Below, one piece after another: positions 23,099 through 32,534 of a stretch of 64,000 nucleotides of DNA. Below the pieces are notes generated by a model, which was not told the DNA's origin, made no database searches, and saw nothing but the letters and a program-made list of their open reading frames with translations. Source of the DNA: JAHWKS01 sp964458385 (lineage in GTDB: Bacteria > Planctomycetota > Planctomycetia > Pirellulales > Pirellulaceae); assembly GCA_964458385.1 (NCBI GenBank), contig CAYWIS010000005.1:7267-71266 (forward strand). Reading direction: 5' to 3'. Numbering within the stretch: the first letter of the stretch is position 1; each line of letters opens with the position of its first letter. The position numbers were made by a program, and so were the translations under genes.

Positions 23099-24484
23099 CT
23101 ATCGGAACTTGTGGATTGCGTTAACATGACGGAGGAGCGGGGTTACTCGCGCGCCTTCCGTGAGGGTGTTTTCTGGCGCCAGAATGACCATGTGATCTTG
23201 CGATAGCCCCTGGATGACCTCGACCCACTCGTCATTCATAAGCCCGGTTTCGATCGGTGTCAGGCGAGCGATGCCGTCGTCAATACGATAGACCCGCCAT
23301 CCCCCATCGGGAGAGCGGAAAATAGCTGACCTGGGAATGATCAACGCGTTCGAGCGAGTTTCTGTCGTAATCCGTACGCGTACCCGGTAACCGACACGAA
23401 CGCCAAGTTGAAGAACGCGGTCCAGGGCGGAATCGCTAAAGCGAATGACGACGCGTACGCGTTGCTGTTCTACTCCGAGTGAGCTGCGTTTCGTAAACGC
23501 TTCGGGATGGATTCGATGCACCACCCCCCGCACTCCTTCGCCTTGTGCCGCTTCCAGAGCTGGACCATAGATTTCTACGTCATCTCCAGGGCGAATGCGC
23601 ACGGCATCCTCGCTGAGAATTTCGGCTTCGACTTCCAGGTCCTCCAAACGGCCGATTTTTAGTAAGGCGGCGCCAGCGGCCAAAAACTGTTCGTTATCGA
23701 CCAGACGCTCCAACACCACGCCATCAATGGGGCTCCGCATGACGCCCCGCTCCTGCCGCGTGATTGCCTGCCGGAGGCGAACGTCGGCTTCGGCTTTCTG
23801 TTTTTCGAGCACCGCACGCGAAAGATCTTTCCTCGCGATTTGCTGATTAATCATCGTCGGCAAGAGCGCCGTAGCGGCTTGGATTGACTCCATGGCCCGC
23901 CATATCAAGTCGGACTGCTGATAATCAACCTGCGCTTCCACCAGCGCGAACTCCGCGCGATCAACCTCTTCTTCGGTGGCGGCGTTGCGGGGGAGTAATC
24001 TCCGCAAGCGTCCGAGCAAGCTTTCGGCTAACTGCATCTTTTCCGAGGTTGCTGTTTTTCTCGTAGCGGCCGCCTGAACGGTATCGGCCATCGATTCGAC
24101 AAAATGTTCGGCTTGGCGGCGGCTCGTCAGTTCGACCGAGACGTCACTGTTCTCGGCAATTTGAGCTTGAAGACGCTCGACCGCAGCCTGGGCAATCGCA
24201 ACCTCATTGGCAAGATCCTGGGGAACGATTTGCGCTACCGGCTCACCCTTTCGCACTGGATCGCCAGCCGACAGCGAAATAGGTTCAATTTGTCCTTCGA
24301 ATGGCATCGAGATGACATACGTGCGCGGCAACGAGGTGACACCCTGTTCGTCGACGAACTCTTCGATTTCGCCCACCTGTACAACAGCGGCCTCAACGGG
24401 TTGGCCGCGTGCATTCAAGCGCCAAAGTGCGAGCCCCGTTACGGCGACCGCAACGATCATTCCCAAAGCGATCCAAAACCTCAT
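23099..24484 (-). CDS. HlyD/MacA-like adaptor protein
   Basis: A 461-residue periplasmic adaptor of the membrane-fusion family, anchored by one N-terminal helix (FWIALGMIVAVAVTGLALW). The lipoyl-like half sites are visible (GQIEPISLSAGDPVRKGEPV early; GVVLERLVDNEQFLAAGAAL later) with a long helical hairpin between, then a beta-barrel domain (VEAEILSEDAVRIRPGDDVE). ATG 24484 with GGGAG upstream is preferred over 24511. It follows the FtsX permease after 64 bases and completes an ATPase-permease-adaptor exporter of the MacAB or DevBCA kind. No TolC-like gene is nearby. Confidence 0.88.
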   Translation of the reverse strand: MRFWIALGMIVAVAVTGLALWRLNARGQPVEAAVVQVGEIEEFVDEQGVTSLPRTYVISMPFEGQIEPISLSAGDPVRKGEPVAQIVPQDLANEVAIAQAAVERLQAQIAENSDVSVELTSRRQAEHFVESMADTVQAAATRKTATSEKMQLAESLLGRLRRLLPRNAATEEEVDRAEFALVEAQVDYQQSDLIWRAMESIQAATALLPTMINQQIARKDLSRAVLEKQKAEADVRLRQAITRQERGVMRSPIDGVVLERLVDNEQFLAAGAALLKIGRLEDLEVEAEILSEDAVRIRPGDDVEIYGPALEAAQGEGVRGVVHRIHPEAFTKRSSLGVEQQRVRVVIRFSDSALDRVLQLGVRVGYRVRVRITTETRSNALIIPRSAIFRSPDGGWRVYRIDDGIARLTPIETGLMNDEWVEVIQGLSQDHMVILAPENTLTEGARVTPLLRHVNAIHKFR

Positions 24485-24548
24485 GCTGGAACTCCCGCCG
24501 GACGCACTCAACTGAAGTCGTACTGAAAAGGGCGTTCGGTGACGTGTA

Positions 24549-26927
24549 CTATTCGCGCACTTTTAACGCTTCAAGATAATTCATTGTGTTGATTCGCCAT
24601 TGAACAACACCATGCGCCATGAGGGCGAATACCACAGCGCACACGAACGTTGTCGTCCAAACCCAGGGCGCCGTAACAACCGGCAAACGCACGAGATCGT
24701 TTTCGTAGGCGGTCGCCGTCAACCATGTCAGAAAGTATCCCGCGGGAAATCCGAGGATGACCCCAACGGTGTTAGTGACCATACTCTCGCGGAAGAACAT
24801 GGCGCCGATGCTCCATTGGCTGTACCCCAGCGCGCGAAACGTAGCAACTTCTCTTTCCCGTTCCGCGAGGTTCACCATAGAAGCGTTGACGATGCTCCCA
24901 AAGAAAATCACCCCAGCGAACGTCACCAACACGCCAATAAAAACGAACTGGTTTTGGAGCAGCGTACGCGTAATGTTCTCAACGAGATCCCGGCGATTCG
25001 CTACAGCTTCGATTCCGGCAAGCTGCTTCAACTCACGATGAAGGCGTCGCACCAGCGTCTCGCTTGGATGCGTCTGCAATTGAGCGCCCGTTATGGCGAA
25101 CTCCTCTCCCAGCAGCCGGCTGAGATACCGTAGATCGGCATAACTAGTCAGACCCATGTAGCTGTCGGCAATATGCGTCACCGGAGCCTCGAGGGTTCGC
25201 CGTTCTCCCTGCACAGGAGTGAAACGGACCCAATCCCCTTCTTGAACGCGAAGAATATTGGCCAGGCGGCGCGTGAGCACCAGCCCCGCTTCTGGCAAAG
25301 GAATTTTTTGTCCCTTCGCATCGCGCGGAATGGTGAGTCGCGCATCGGGCAACAGGCCAAGGATAGCGTCTTTGCGGCGATACGGACCATTTTCGAAGGT
25401 GCAAGCGACCGACAAGAGCGGTTCCGCGAGATCAACTCCCGGGAGTTGACGCACTTCGTCCCAGGCGTCCTGACCTTGGGGGTCTTTGAACGTCAAGTCC
25501 ACGTCGCTACGAAGCGTACGATAGAACTGGAACTCGAGAAAATAATTCTGCGACTCCACCATCATAAAGCCGGTCACTAGCAGCCCAGATCCCATCATTG
25601 CGGCAAAGACAGCGGCCGCTGTTCGAATCCGGTGGCGTAAGATGCTGCGCATCGCGAGTCGCCACTTAGGACCGAGCATACTCCACAAGGCGGTAAAACG
25701 CTCCAGGAAGATCGCGCCGCCGCGTGGGGGCGGCTCAGGTCGCATTGCTTCAGCAGGTTGCAACTTCAGCATGGCGTAGGCGCCATGCATGCTGCCGGCA
25801 ACGGAACACGCCAAACTGACGATCATTCCGACCATAAAGACGGACCAGTGGAGTTCGCTCTGCAAGTCGGGAAATTCGAAGTACTGCCGATAGACTTCGG
25901 TCATGCCAGTCGCCGCCGCATAGCCAAGCACGGCGCCCAATACCCCGCCCGCAACTCCGACGCTTAGGCCGAATTTGAGGAAGTGCAGGAAAACCTGACC
26001 GTTCGTGTACCCTAACGCCTTGAGCGTGCCGATTGCGACTCGTTGTTGTCGTGTCAGCCGAGTGATCAGTACGTTGAGTACGAGCGCCGCGACAGCCAGG
26101 AAAATCGATGGAACGACCGCCGAAATGGCTCCAAGGCCATTGATCTCATTGGTAAGAAACTGATTGGAGGCTTGTAAACGCAAAGGCGTGGTGGCGAATA
26201 CACCGTAGGAATCCAGTAGAGTTTCAGCCCGCCGCAGCGTCGCTTCGCTCTCAGATCCTAAGCCTGGTGCAAATCGGCCAACAACCTGATTTGCCGCTCC
26301 TTGGAAGTCGAACACTTCCTCCGCGAATGTTCGCTTTATATAGAAGACGCCGTAGTTTTTAGGGTCCGGCACCAACGAGCCGGGCCCGAGAAGGTACGCG
26401 AACTCGCTACTAATGGCCGTTCCAACCACAAATAGTTCTTGCCGCCGGTCATTGAGCAACAAATGAATCCACTGGCCAGGAAAGATATTGTGCGCACGGG
26501 CAAAGGCGTCATTGACGATGACCTCGTTCATGCGTTGGTCGGTAAAATAACCGCCTTGTCGCAGAAGGATATCGTTAAGCACCGGCGTTTGACGGTCTGG
26601 CAGCGAGATTACCTGGCCGTTAAGCACTTCTGGCGTGTCATCCAAATCGACAGTGGCCGGAAAGGTGATGCGCGTATGGAACTCGCCAATCCCGGGTTCG
26701 TCGCCCAGCAGTTCCAGTTCGGCAAGCGGCGCCTTCTTAACGTCGATCCAGAAGTCCGCCATACGGCACAGGCGATAGTAGCGAAGCTTCGCCTCGTTCA
26801 AGTTGTGATACGCCGACCGCATGGTGACGTAACACATGACGCCCACCGCAATAATGCTGGTAATGGCCAGCAATAGGCCCTTGGAACGTCGCAAGTCGCG
26901 TAGAAGCTTGCGGTCGAGCGATCTCAC
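24549..26927 (-). CDS. FtsX/MacB-type ABC permease
   Basis: A 792-residue permease with two FtsX-like halves. One membrane helix near the start (GLLLAITSIIAVGVMCYVTM) is followed by a large extracytoplasmic region, then three helices near 275-410 including ISAVVPSIFLAVAALVLNVL. A second single helix and domain follow, then three C-terminal helices (FVFIGVLVTFAGVIFFGSIV onwards). GTG 26927 overlaps the TGA of the ATPase gene (GTGA) and has GGAGG upstream, so the two genes are coupled and separate. The apparent fusion of the two across the gap is an artefact. It probably works by mechanotransmission with the adaptor downstream. Substrate unknown. Confidence 0.88.
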   Translation of the reverse strand: MRSLDRKLLRDLRRSKGLLLAITSIIAVGVMCYVTMRSAYHNLNEAKLRYYRLCRMADFWIDVKKAPLAELELLGDEPGIGEFHTRITFPATVDLDDTPEVLNGQVISLPDRQTPVLNDILLRQGGYFTDQRMNEVIVNDAFARAHNIFPGQWIHLLLNDRRQELFVVGTAISSEFAYLLGPGSLVPDPKNYGVFYIKRTFAEEVFDFQGAANQVVGRFAPGLGSESEATLRRAETLLDSYGVFATTPLRLQASNQFLTNEINGLGAISAVVPSIFLAVAALVLNVLITRLTRQQRVAIGTLKALGYTNGQVFLHFLKFGLSVGVAGGVLGAVLGYAAATGMTEVYRQYFEFPDLQSELHWSVFMVGMIVSLACSVAGSMHGAYAMLKLQPAEAMRPEPPPRGGAIFLERFTALWSMLGPKWRLAMRSILRHRIRTAAAVFAAMMGSGLLVTGFMMVESQNYFLEFQFYRTLRSDVDLTFKDPQGQDAWDEVRQLPGVDLAEPLLSVACTFENGPYRRKDAILGLLPDARLTIPRDAKGQKIPLPEAGLVLTRRLANILRVQEGDWVRFTPVQGERRTLEAPVTHIADSYMGLTSYADLRYLSRLLGEEFAITGAQLQTHPSETLVRRLHRELKQLAGIEAVANRRDLVENITRTLLQNQFVFIGVLVTFAGVIFFGSIVNASMVNLAEREREVATFRALGYSQWSIGAMFFRESMVTNTVGVILGFPAGYFLTWLTATAYENDLVRLPVVTAPWVWTTTFVCAVVFALMAHGVVQWRINTMNYLEALKVRE

Positions 26928-27689
26928 CACACCACCTCCTCGGGCGCTACGGGATGCGGGTTCTCGGTAAGCTCNNNNNNNNNNAAGGTGCACAATTCGA
27001 TCGGCTACTTCGGCCAGCGCCGCGTTATGGGTGATGACAACCACCGTCTTTCCCAGCTGACGGTTTAAATCAACCAGTAGTCTAAGTACGCGCTTGCCCG
27101 TTTCGAAGTCGAGCGCTCCGGTAGGTTCATCGCAAAGCAAGAGGCTAGGATTCTTAGCGACCGCGCGTGCAATTGACACACGCTGCTGTTCTCCCCCAGA
27201 GAGTTGGGAAGGAAAATGGTGGGCGCGGTCTTCAAGCCCCACAAGACGCAAGACCTCATCCACATCGAGCGGGTTCGCCGCAATTTCGGTGGAGACCAAA
27301 ATGTTCTCCCTCGCCGTGAGGTTAGGCACGAGGTTATAGAACTGAAAGACGAACCCAACTTCCTCTCGGCGATAGCGCGTTAACTCGCGATTGCTAGCGT
27401 GCGTCAAATCGCGACCGCAATAGATTACTGAGCCTTTCGTTGGCCGATCCATGCCTCCCATGATATTCAAGATGGTCGTTTTACCCGAACCACTCGGGCC
27501 CACCATGGCCAGGAATTCGCCGCGACGAACATCAAGAGTGATGTTCTTAAGCACTACCACGGAAACTTCCCCCATAGAGAACGTGCGTCCCACGTCGATG
27601 AGGCGCAGCAACGCTTCGTCGGGCTGGCTGGCGTCCCGGGGTATGTCAGAGGGCATGAGGCGGCGTACTAAATCCGGCAAATTGCGCAA
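26924..27689 (-). CDS. ABC transporter ATP-binding protein (MacB/LolD type)
   Basis: The ATPase of the exporter. Walker A GPSGSGKTT, signature LSGGEQQR, Walker B LLLCDEPTGALD and the H-loop VVITHN are all intact. Ten Ns fall after DRIVHL, close to the end. Beyond the gap the frame that fits is not the one a ten-base gap gives: read from 26974 it encodes ELTENPHPVAPEEVVW and a TGA at 26926-26924 that overlaps the permease start. The real gap therefore should be a multiple of three long. The start is TTG 27689 or ATG 27656; neither has a clear ribosome site. About 250 residues. Confidence 0.85.
26975..26984. other. assembly gap (10 N)
   Basis: Placeholder Ns near the 3' end of the ABC ATPase gene. 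The coding frames on each side imply that the missing length is divisible by three, so ten is not the true size. Confidence 0.99.
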
Positions 27690-27704
27690 GAGCGTATTTC
27701 TACT

Positions 27705-27731
27705 ATTTTAGCAGGAAATGATCTTGGCCAA
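27705..27731 (-). promoter_or_regulatory. possible promoter of the exporter operon
   Basis: On the minus strand TTGGCC (27731-27726) and TAAAAT (27710-27705) are separated by 15 bases, resembling a sigma-70 promoter with a short spacer. It lies in the gap shared with hldE. If used, the transcript would start close to TTG 27689, which favours ATG 27656 as start. Confidence 0.3.
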
Positions 27732-27791
27732 ATGTTGCCTCGCGACGATAATTCGGGGCATTTGCTTTCTTCTGCGTCACGGATGACGTTT

Positions 27792-29321
27792 ATGAGTTCG
27801 CATCACGACTTGCTTCACGTAATCGACCGACTCGGCCGGCCGCGCATCTTGGTTCTTGGCGATTTGATCCTCGACCGGTACACCCGGGGAGACGCCGAAC
27901 GAATCAGCCCCGAAGCGCCGGTGATTGTGCTCTGTGCAGGCGAGCGCGACGAACGACTCGGCGGCGCGGCCAATGTGGCGAACATGCTACGCGAGCTAGA
28001 GGCAGAAGTGATTTGCGGCGGAGTGGTTGGCGCTGACGAGGCGGGAATGGCGCTCCGCCACATGCTCGAAGCTCGTGCCATTGATACAACGCTCGTAGTG
28101 GTTGACGAATCTCGACCGACAACCGTTAAAGAACGGTTTATAGGTTTGGCTTCTACGCGGCACCCGAGCCAAATCTTGCGCGTCGACCGCGAATCGACCG
28201 AACAGCTTTCCGCGTCGCTTGAGAAGCAAGTCATCGACCGTTTAGCCCAACAAGTGGAAGCTTGCGATGCGGTCTTGATTTCCGACTACGCCAAAGGGTT
28301 TTGTACGCCTGGCCTATTAAAGGCGACCATTGCCGAGGCACGCCGCCACAACGTGCCGGTGTTAGTTGATCCTGTTCGCCTGGGCGGTTACGAACGGTAT
28401 CGCGGCGCAACGTTACTCAAGCCCAATCGTCGGGAAGCGGAGCAGGCCGCCGGAGAAAAAATCCTTTCTCCTCATGATGCCTTGCGCGTAGGTCGGCGGT
28501 TGTGTGAGGAACTCGACTTCGCTATGGCGGTGATCACGCTCGACCGTGATGGCATGGCGCTCGCGCCTCGCGACGGCGAAGGGTGCGTGTTTCCCACCTA
28601 CGCCCGCGCGGTGTACGATATTACCGGCGCGGGCGACATGGTTTTGGCAATGCTTGGCGTGTGCATGGCGGACCAAGTGGCGCCTGCTCATGCGGTGCGC
28701 CTCGCCAATGTGGCGGCCGGGTTGGAGGTTGAACGCCAAGGGGTGGCGGTCATTTCTCGCGAGGAGATTCGCCGAGAACTCGTATTGGCGGCGACCTCCG
28801 GCGAACGAAAGATCATTTCGCAATGCGAAGCGGCGGCGTTCGCCGAACAGTATCGGAGACAGGGCCGTAAGGTTGTTTTCACCAACGGTTGCTTCGATCT
28901 ATTACATGTGGGGCACGTCACGTGCTTGACGGAGGCGGCGGCCATGGGCGACGTGCTCATCGTCGCGGTAAATAGTGATGCCAGCGTTCGGCGACTCAAA
29001 GGCCAGGGGCGCCCCGTCATTGGCGAGAACGAACGCGCGGCAATGTTGGCGGCGCTCGGCTGTGTGGATCACGTGGTCATCTTTACCGAGGACACCCCTT
29101 GCCGTTTGTTGGAGGAGATTCGCCCCGATGTTCTAGTAAAAGGCGGCGCAACGGATCCTGCTGATATTACAGGCCGCGATATTGTAATGCGTTACGGTGG
29201 TGAGGTGCGCAGCACCAGCGTCGTCGACGGGTTTTCAACGAGCCGAATTCTTGATTCACTCGCTCGTCGCCGCCAGGACGACGGACCTGTCATTTTGCCA
29301 TTCCAGCGACGCGTCGCGTAA
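27792..29321 (+). CDS. hldE: bifunctional heptose-7-phosphate kinase / heptose-1-phosphate adenylyltransferase
   Basis: A 509-residue two-domain cytosolic enzyme of ADP-heptose synthesis. The N-terminal ribokinase-like domain phosphorylates heptose-7-phosphate: VLGDLILDRY near the start, GGAANVA, and the catalytic DITGAGDMVLA near 280. The C-terminal nucleotidyltransferase domain starts at about 360 with VFTNGCFDLLHVGHVT, whose HxGH binds ATP, and contains LVKGGATDP. ATG 27792 begins MSSHHDLLHVIDRLG, matching the usual start; 27783 and 27732 are also in frame. ADP-heptose is the precursor of the LPS inner core, so the organism probably makes a heptose-containing outer membrane glycolipid. Full length. 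Confidence 0.95.
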   Translation: MSSHHDLLHVIDRLGRPRILVLGDLILDRYTRGDAERISPEAPVIVLCAGERDERLGGAANVANMLRELEAEVICGGVVGADEAGMALRHMLEARAIDTTLVVVDESRPTTVKERFIGLASTRHPSQILRVDRESTEQLSASLEKQVIDRLAQQVEACDAVLISDYAKGFCTPGLLKATIAEARRHNVPVLVDPVRLGGYERYRGATLLKPNRREAEQAAGEKILSPHDALRVGRRLCEELDFAMAVITLDRDGMALAPRDGEGCVFPTYARAVYDITGAGDMVLAMLGVCMADQVAPAHAVRLANVAAGLEVERQGVAVISREEIRRELVLAATSGERKIISQCEAAAFAEQYRRQGRKVVFTNGCFDLLHVGHVTCLTEAAAMGDVLIVAVNSDASVRRLKGQGRPVIGENERAAMLAALGCVDHVVIFTEDTPCRLLEEIRPDVLVKGGATDPADITGRDIVMRYGGEVRSTSVVDGFSTSRILDSLARRRQDDGPVILPFQRRVA

Positions 29322-29394
29322 TGGCCATTTACCGTGTAAGCCGAACGGCTTCAATACCGCGAACTCGCTGATGGGAACGGCAGCGGAAAGATGC

Positions 29395-30465
29395 TTAGTC
29401 GGGCCAACGTCCGTCGGGCATATCGCGCAATTCAAGCTTCTCTGGGTAGACAACCACATGCTTGATGCGGGTGCGCTTCCAGGTGTAGGTGATGTGCACC
29501 CTTCCGTCCGACGTTTGAATGACCGCTGGGTAGGAATACTCCCCCGGTTGATCCTCCAGCGTTAGAGCGGCGCGCCATATTCTTCCATCGTGGGAAACGG
29601 CCACGTTGAGCGGCGATCGGCCGCGAGACGTATGGTTGTAGACCAATAAATGGCGGCCGTCACTCAACGTTACACCATCCAGCCCTGAATTTGGATTGGG
29701 AAGATTCGTGGCGGATAAGTTACTCCAAGTTTTACCGCCATCGTTTGAGAATGTCTGCACGATCTTACCTTGTTGACTGCGGCACAAGGCCTGAATTTTG
29801 CCGTCCGCGTGTGTCAGCAGGGTTGGCTGAATGGCGGCGAACGTGCGACCGTCGTGGATCGGTTCGGTACTCTCCCAGGACTTGCCCTGGTCGGAAGTTC
29901 GCTCGAAATGCACCCGCCATCCATCATGTTCGGTGCTACTCCCGCAGAGCAAATCACCGTTCACCATAATTGGCTTGTTCTTAATTGGACCTAAGATGCC
30001 GTTGGGCAAGCGTAACGCCGAGGACCAGGTGGCGCCTTGGTCATCGCTGGTTTTTACTTCGCCCCACCACGTGCTGGGACTCGGGCCAACCTTAAAAAAC
30101 AACAGGAGGGGCCCGTTTTGAGGCTGGAACAAGACGGGGTTCCAACAAGGATGCCGCGTAGCGTCACTTTGAACGCCGATGGCGACTTCCACGGGTGGAC
30201 TCCACTTGGCGCCATCGTGGCGGCTTAACCAAATGCCGACATCAGGATGCTTCTCCCGCGTGCCGCCAAACCACGCGGCTACGAGGAAATCCTCCGTTTC
30301 GGCCAGCGTTGAAGCATGACATTGAGGAAAGGGGCCTGTCTCGTAGATGAACTCGGCGCACACGACGCCCGGAGGATACGCTCCCGGCGCATCCGTTTGG
30401 GCAAACAACTTGACCGCCAGCGTCAACAAGGCGACAACCGGCCCCAAGAGACGCACAACCGCCAT
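29395..30465 (-). CDS. exported sialidase-like BNR-repeat protein
   Basis: A 356-residue protein with a signal peptide (LLGPVVALLTLAVKLFAQ) and a six-bladed propeller pattern. Four Asp-box motifs are visible: TSDDQGATW, TSDQGKSW, SNDGGKTW and SHDGRIW. The front holds ECHA-like features of the exo-alpha-sialidase domain (QCHASTLAETEDFLVAAWFG and CWNPVLF). The FRIP motif of classical sialidases is not seen, so activity on sialic acid is not assured; many planctomycete members may act on other glycans. It converges with hldE. Family good, substrate open. Confidence 0.85.
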   Translation of the reverse strand: MAVVRLLGPVVALLTLAVKLFAQTDAPGAYPPGVVCAEFIYETGPFPQCHASTLAETEDFLVAAWFGGTREKHPDVGIWLSRHDGAKWSPPVEVAIGVQSDATRHPCWNPVLFQPQNGPLLLFFKVGPSPSTWWGEVKTSDDQGATWSSALRLPNGILGPIKNKPIMVNGDLLCGSSTEHDGWRVHFERTSDQGKSWESTEPIHDGRTFAAIQPTLLTHADGKIQALCRSQQGKIVQTFSNDGGKTWSNLSATNLPNPNSGLDGVTLSDGRHLLVYNHTSRGRSPLNVAVSHDGRIWRAALTLEDQPGEYSYPAVIQTSDGRVHITYTWKRTRIKHVVVYPEKLELRDMPDGRWPD

Positions 30466-30510
30466 GGCTCCGCCTCCGAAACGTGGCCTACGAATTACAC
30501 GAATGAACGT

Positions 30511-31104
30511 CTAGGCAACGCCCTGTGGATTGAAATAATCGGGCTCGTTGCCTTCGCGCCACTTGATATTGCACCCGATCGAGGGCCGCTGCTCCTCGCT
30601 GGGTTTGTTGCCTGCCAGCACCGCATCAACCGCCGCACGGAGATCTTTTCCTGTGACAGGGATATCCGATCCCGGGCGACTGTCGTCAAATTGGCCCCGA
30701 TAAACTAACCGCTGATCTTTGTCGAACACATAAAAGTCGGGAGTACAGGCGGCGCGATAAGCTTTGGCGACCTCCTGGGTTTCATCGTACAAGTAGGGGA
30801 AGGTGTAACCCCGGTCTTCGGCTTCGTGAACCATGCGCTCGGGGGAATCGTCCGGATACTTCGACGCGTCATTTGCGTTGATCGCGACGATCGCTACCCC
30901 TTTGGCTTGATATTCACGACCGAACTCTGCTAACGCGTCCGCCAGATGTTTAACAAAGGGGCAGTGGTTGCAAATGAACATCACCACCAAGGCGGGAGCT
31001 TTCTCGAAATCCGCTAGCGAAACCGTGCGCCCGTCGACATTCACAAGAGAAAAATCGGGCGCTTTGGTGCCCAGCGGCAACATCGTACTTGCGGTCTTGA
31101 CCAT
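30511..31104 (-). CDS. thioredoxin-like redoxin
   Basis: A 197-residue thioredoxin-fold protein of the AhpC/redoxin type. The active site is a CxxC, FICNHCPFVKHL, near residues 44-55, followed by VAINANDASKYPDDSPERM and the cis-Pro region ACTPDFYVFD. There is no signal peptide, so it is cytosolic. This subfamily is common in planctomycetes and cyanobacteria and likely reduces disulfides or peroxides. It sits 39 bases after tatD on the same strand, so the two may be co-transcribed. Partner reductase unknown. Confidence 0.9.
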   Translation of the reverse strand: MVKTASTMLPLGTKAPDFSLVNVDGRTVSLADFEKAPALVVMFICNHCPFVKHLADALAEFGREYQAKGVAIVAINANDASKYPDDSPERMVHEAEDRGYTFPYLYDETQEVAKAYRAACTPDFYVFDKDQRLVYRGQFDDSRPGSDIPVTGKDLRAAVDAVLAGNKPSEEQRPSIGCNIKWREGNEPDYFNPQGVA

Positions 31105-31143
31105 GGGAGTCTCTCGATACGAATGAGAATATTCCTTTTCGAT

Positions 31144-31920
31144 TCAAGATACACCAAACAGCCGTTGTGCGTTACCGGTTGTCTGGGCGGCAAATTGCTC
31201 GACCGACACGCCGCGTACTTCGGCCAAACAGGCGGCCGTATATACGATGCGAGCCGGCTCATTCGGCTGCTTGCCCCGAAGTGGATGCGGCGAAAGGTAA
31301 GGACTATCGGTTTCGATCAAAATGCGATCATCCGGGATCGTCGCCGCAACTTGTCGGAGGTTCTCGGATTTCTTGAAAGTCACCATCCCAGCGAAACTGA
31401 TATACAATCCCAAATCCAGACATTCGCGCGCTAGCTCGACGTCGCCGGTAAAGGAGTGCATGACCCCGCGTAAGGGTCCGCGGCGGCGAGCTTCGACGAG
31501 CATTGCGACGATGTCCGCACCGCAGTCGCGCATGTGGACAATAAAGGCTTTGTCTCGTTCCTGAGAAAGCCGCAAATGTCGGTCAAAGTAGTCTTGCTGC
31601 ACCTCGAAGGGGGTGTAATCCCAATATCGATCCAACCCCGTTTCGCCAATTGCGGCGACACGCGGATGATCTGCGAGTGCGATAATCCGGTCCCAATCGC
31701 CAGGTTCGGCTTGTGCGCAATAATTCGGCTGAATGCCGACGGCAGCGAATATACTTGGGTATTGCTCCGCCAACTTAATACACTTTTGACTTGAAGCAGC
31801 GGTCACGCCGACCGACACGATTGTGGCGACCCCCGCCTCCTGCGCACGGTGAATGATGCTTTCTCGGTTGGCGTCAAATGCTTCGTCGTCAAGGTGGGCG
31901 TGCGTGTCGAAGTACGGCAT
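31144..31920 (-). CDS. tatD: TatD family deoxyribonuclease
   Basis: A 258-residue TIM-barrel metal hydrolase. The metal ligands appear in order: FDTHAHLDD at the start, IGETGLDRYWDY near 91-102, VHMRDC near 127-132, MHSFTGD near 153-159, and ETDSPYLSPHPLRG near 203-216. TatD enzymes act as 3'-5' DNA exonucleases in DNA repair and apoptosis-like processes, and also on D-amino-acid esters. It is cytosolic and full length. The gene is 63 bases after a small helical protein and just before the redoxin gene. Confidence 0.94.
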   Translation of the reverse strand: MPYFDTHAHLDDEAFDANRESIIHRAQEAGVATIVSVGVTAASSQKCIKLAEQYPSIFAAVGIQPNYCAQAEPGDWDRIIALADHPRVAAIGETGLDRYWDYTPFEVQQDYFDRHLRLSQERDKAFIVHMRDCGADIVAMLVEARRRGPLRGVMHSFTGDVELARECLDLGLYISFAGMVTFKKSENLRQVAATIPDDRILIETDSPYLSPHPLRGKQPNEPARIVYTAACLAEVRGVSVEQFAAQTTGNAQRLFGVS

Positions 31921-31983
31921 CCGTGGCTCTGGCGGCTGATTTGGAAATAGCGAACGGCCCGGCTGCGCGGCCGCATTCTCGTT

Positions 31984-32418
31984 CTAAGCTCCAGCGGTCT
32001 GGCCCGTTAAATCAAGCAGAGAATCAAGATGGCCTTGGGCCTCCCCTAATAGTTCTTCCACCACTGTGCGAGCCGCAGGATCATGTTCAAGTTCCAGGAC
32101 GCTTTGTTCAAGCGTGCGGATTGCGCGACGTTGTAATTCAATGAGCCGTTGTAGTATGAAATCGAACGAAAGGTCGTTCCAACTGGTGAACTCCATTGGG
32201 AAACGACCACTTTCGATGACGCCATTGCGATCCAGGATCATGGTCCCCAGGCGGTCGCATGCGGCTTCGTGATCTTCAATGATATGGGCTAAGGTTTGCT
32301 CCGCCGTTTTCTCTTGCATCCGCGTCCAAGGCCCTGCGTCGCGCAGGTACATCGGCAAGGAACGGTGAAACAGAATGTAAAGCCGGTTCAGAATGGAGAT
32401 CGTCTTCGACGAATTCAT
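31984..32418 (-). CDS. helical protein of unknown function
   Basis: A 144-residue protein predicted to be nearly all alpha helix. Recognisable features are LNRLYILFHRSLPMYLRDA at the start, HIIEDHEAACDRLG in the middle, and a final charged pair of helices. Spaced His and Glu residues (HIIEDHE) and the length recall ferritin-like four-helix bundles, but the diiron pattern is incomplete and I do not claim it. ATG 32418 is chosen; 24 bases further upstream another in-frame start gives a basic leader. It may be co-transcribed with tatD. Confidence 0.65.
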   Translation of the reverse strand: MNSSKTISILNRLYILFHRSLPMYLRDAGPWTRMQEKTAEQTLAHIIEDHEAACDRLGTMILDRNGVIESGRFPMEFTSWNDLSFDFILQRLIELQRRAIRTLEQSVLELEHDPAARTVVEELLGEAQGHLDSLLDLTGQTAGA

Positions 32419-32534
32419 AGCAATTCCGCAGAGGCGTCTCAACCAACGCCCTGTTCTATTAAATTAACTCGAGCCGAAACGCGCGCCCTTTGGAGTAATC
32501 GGTGATTCGGATTAGGCAAGCAAACGGCCGGCCC

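Noticed and set aside
25618..25635. GTTCGAATCC, resembling a tRNA T-loop
   Set aside because: It is inside the FtsX permease gene and no acceptor or anticodon stem surrounds it.
24549..27689. One 1046-residue fused ATPase-permease
   Set aside because: It exists only because ten Ns happen to keep the frame; an alternative frame gives a natural ATPase end overlapping the permease start.
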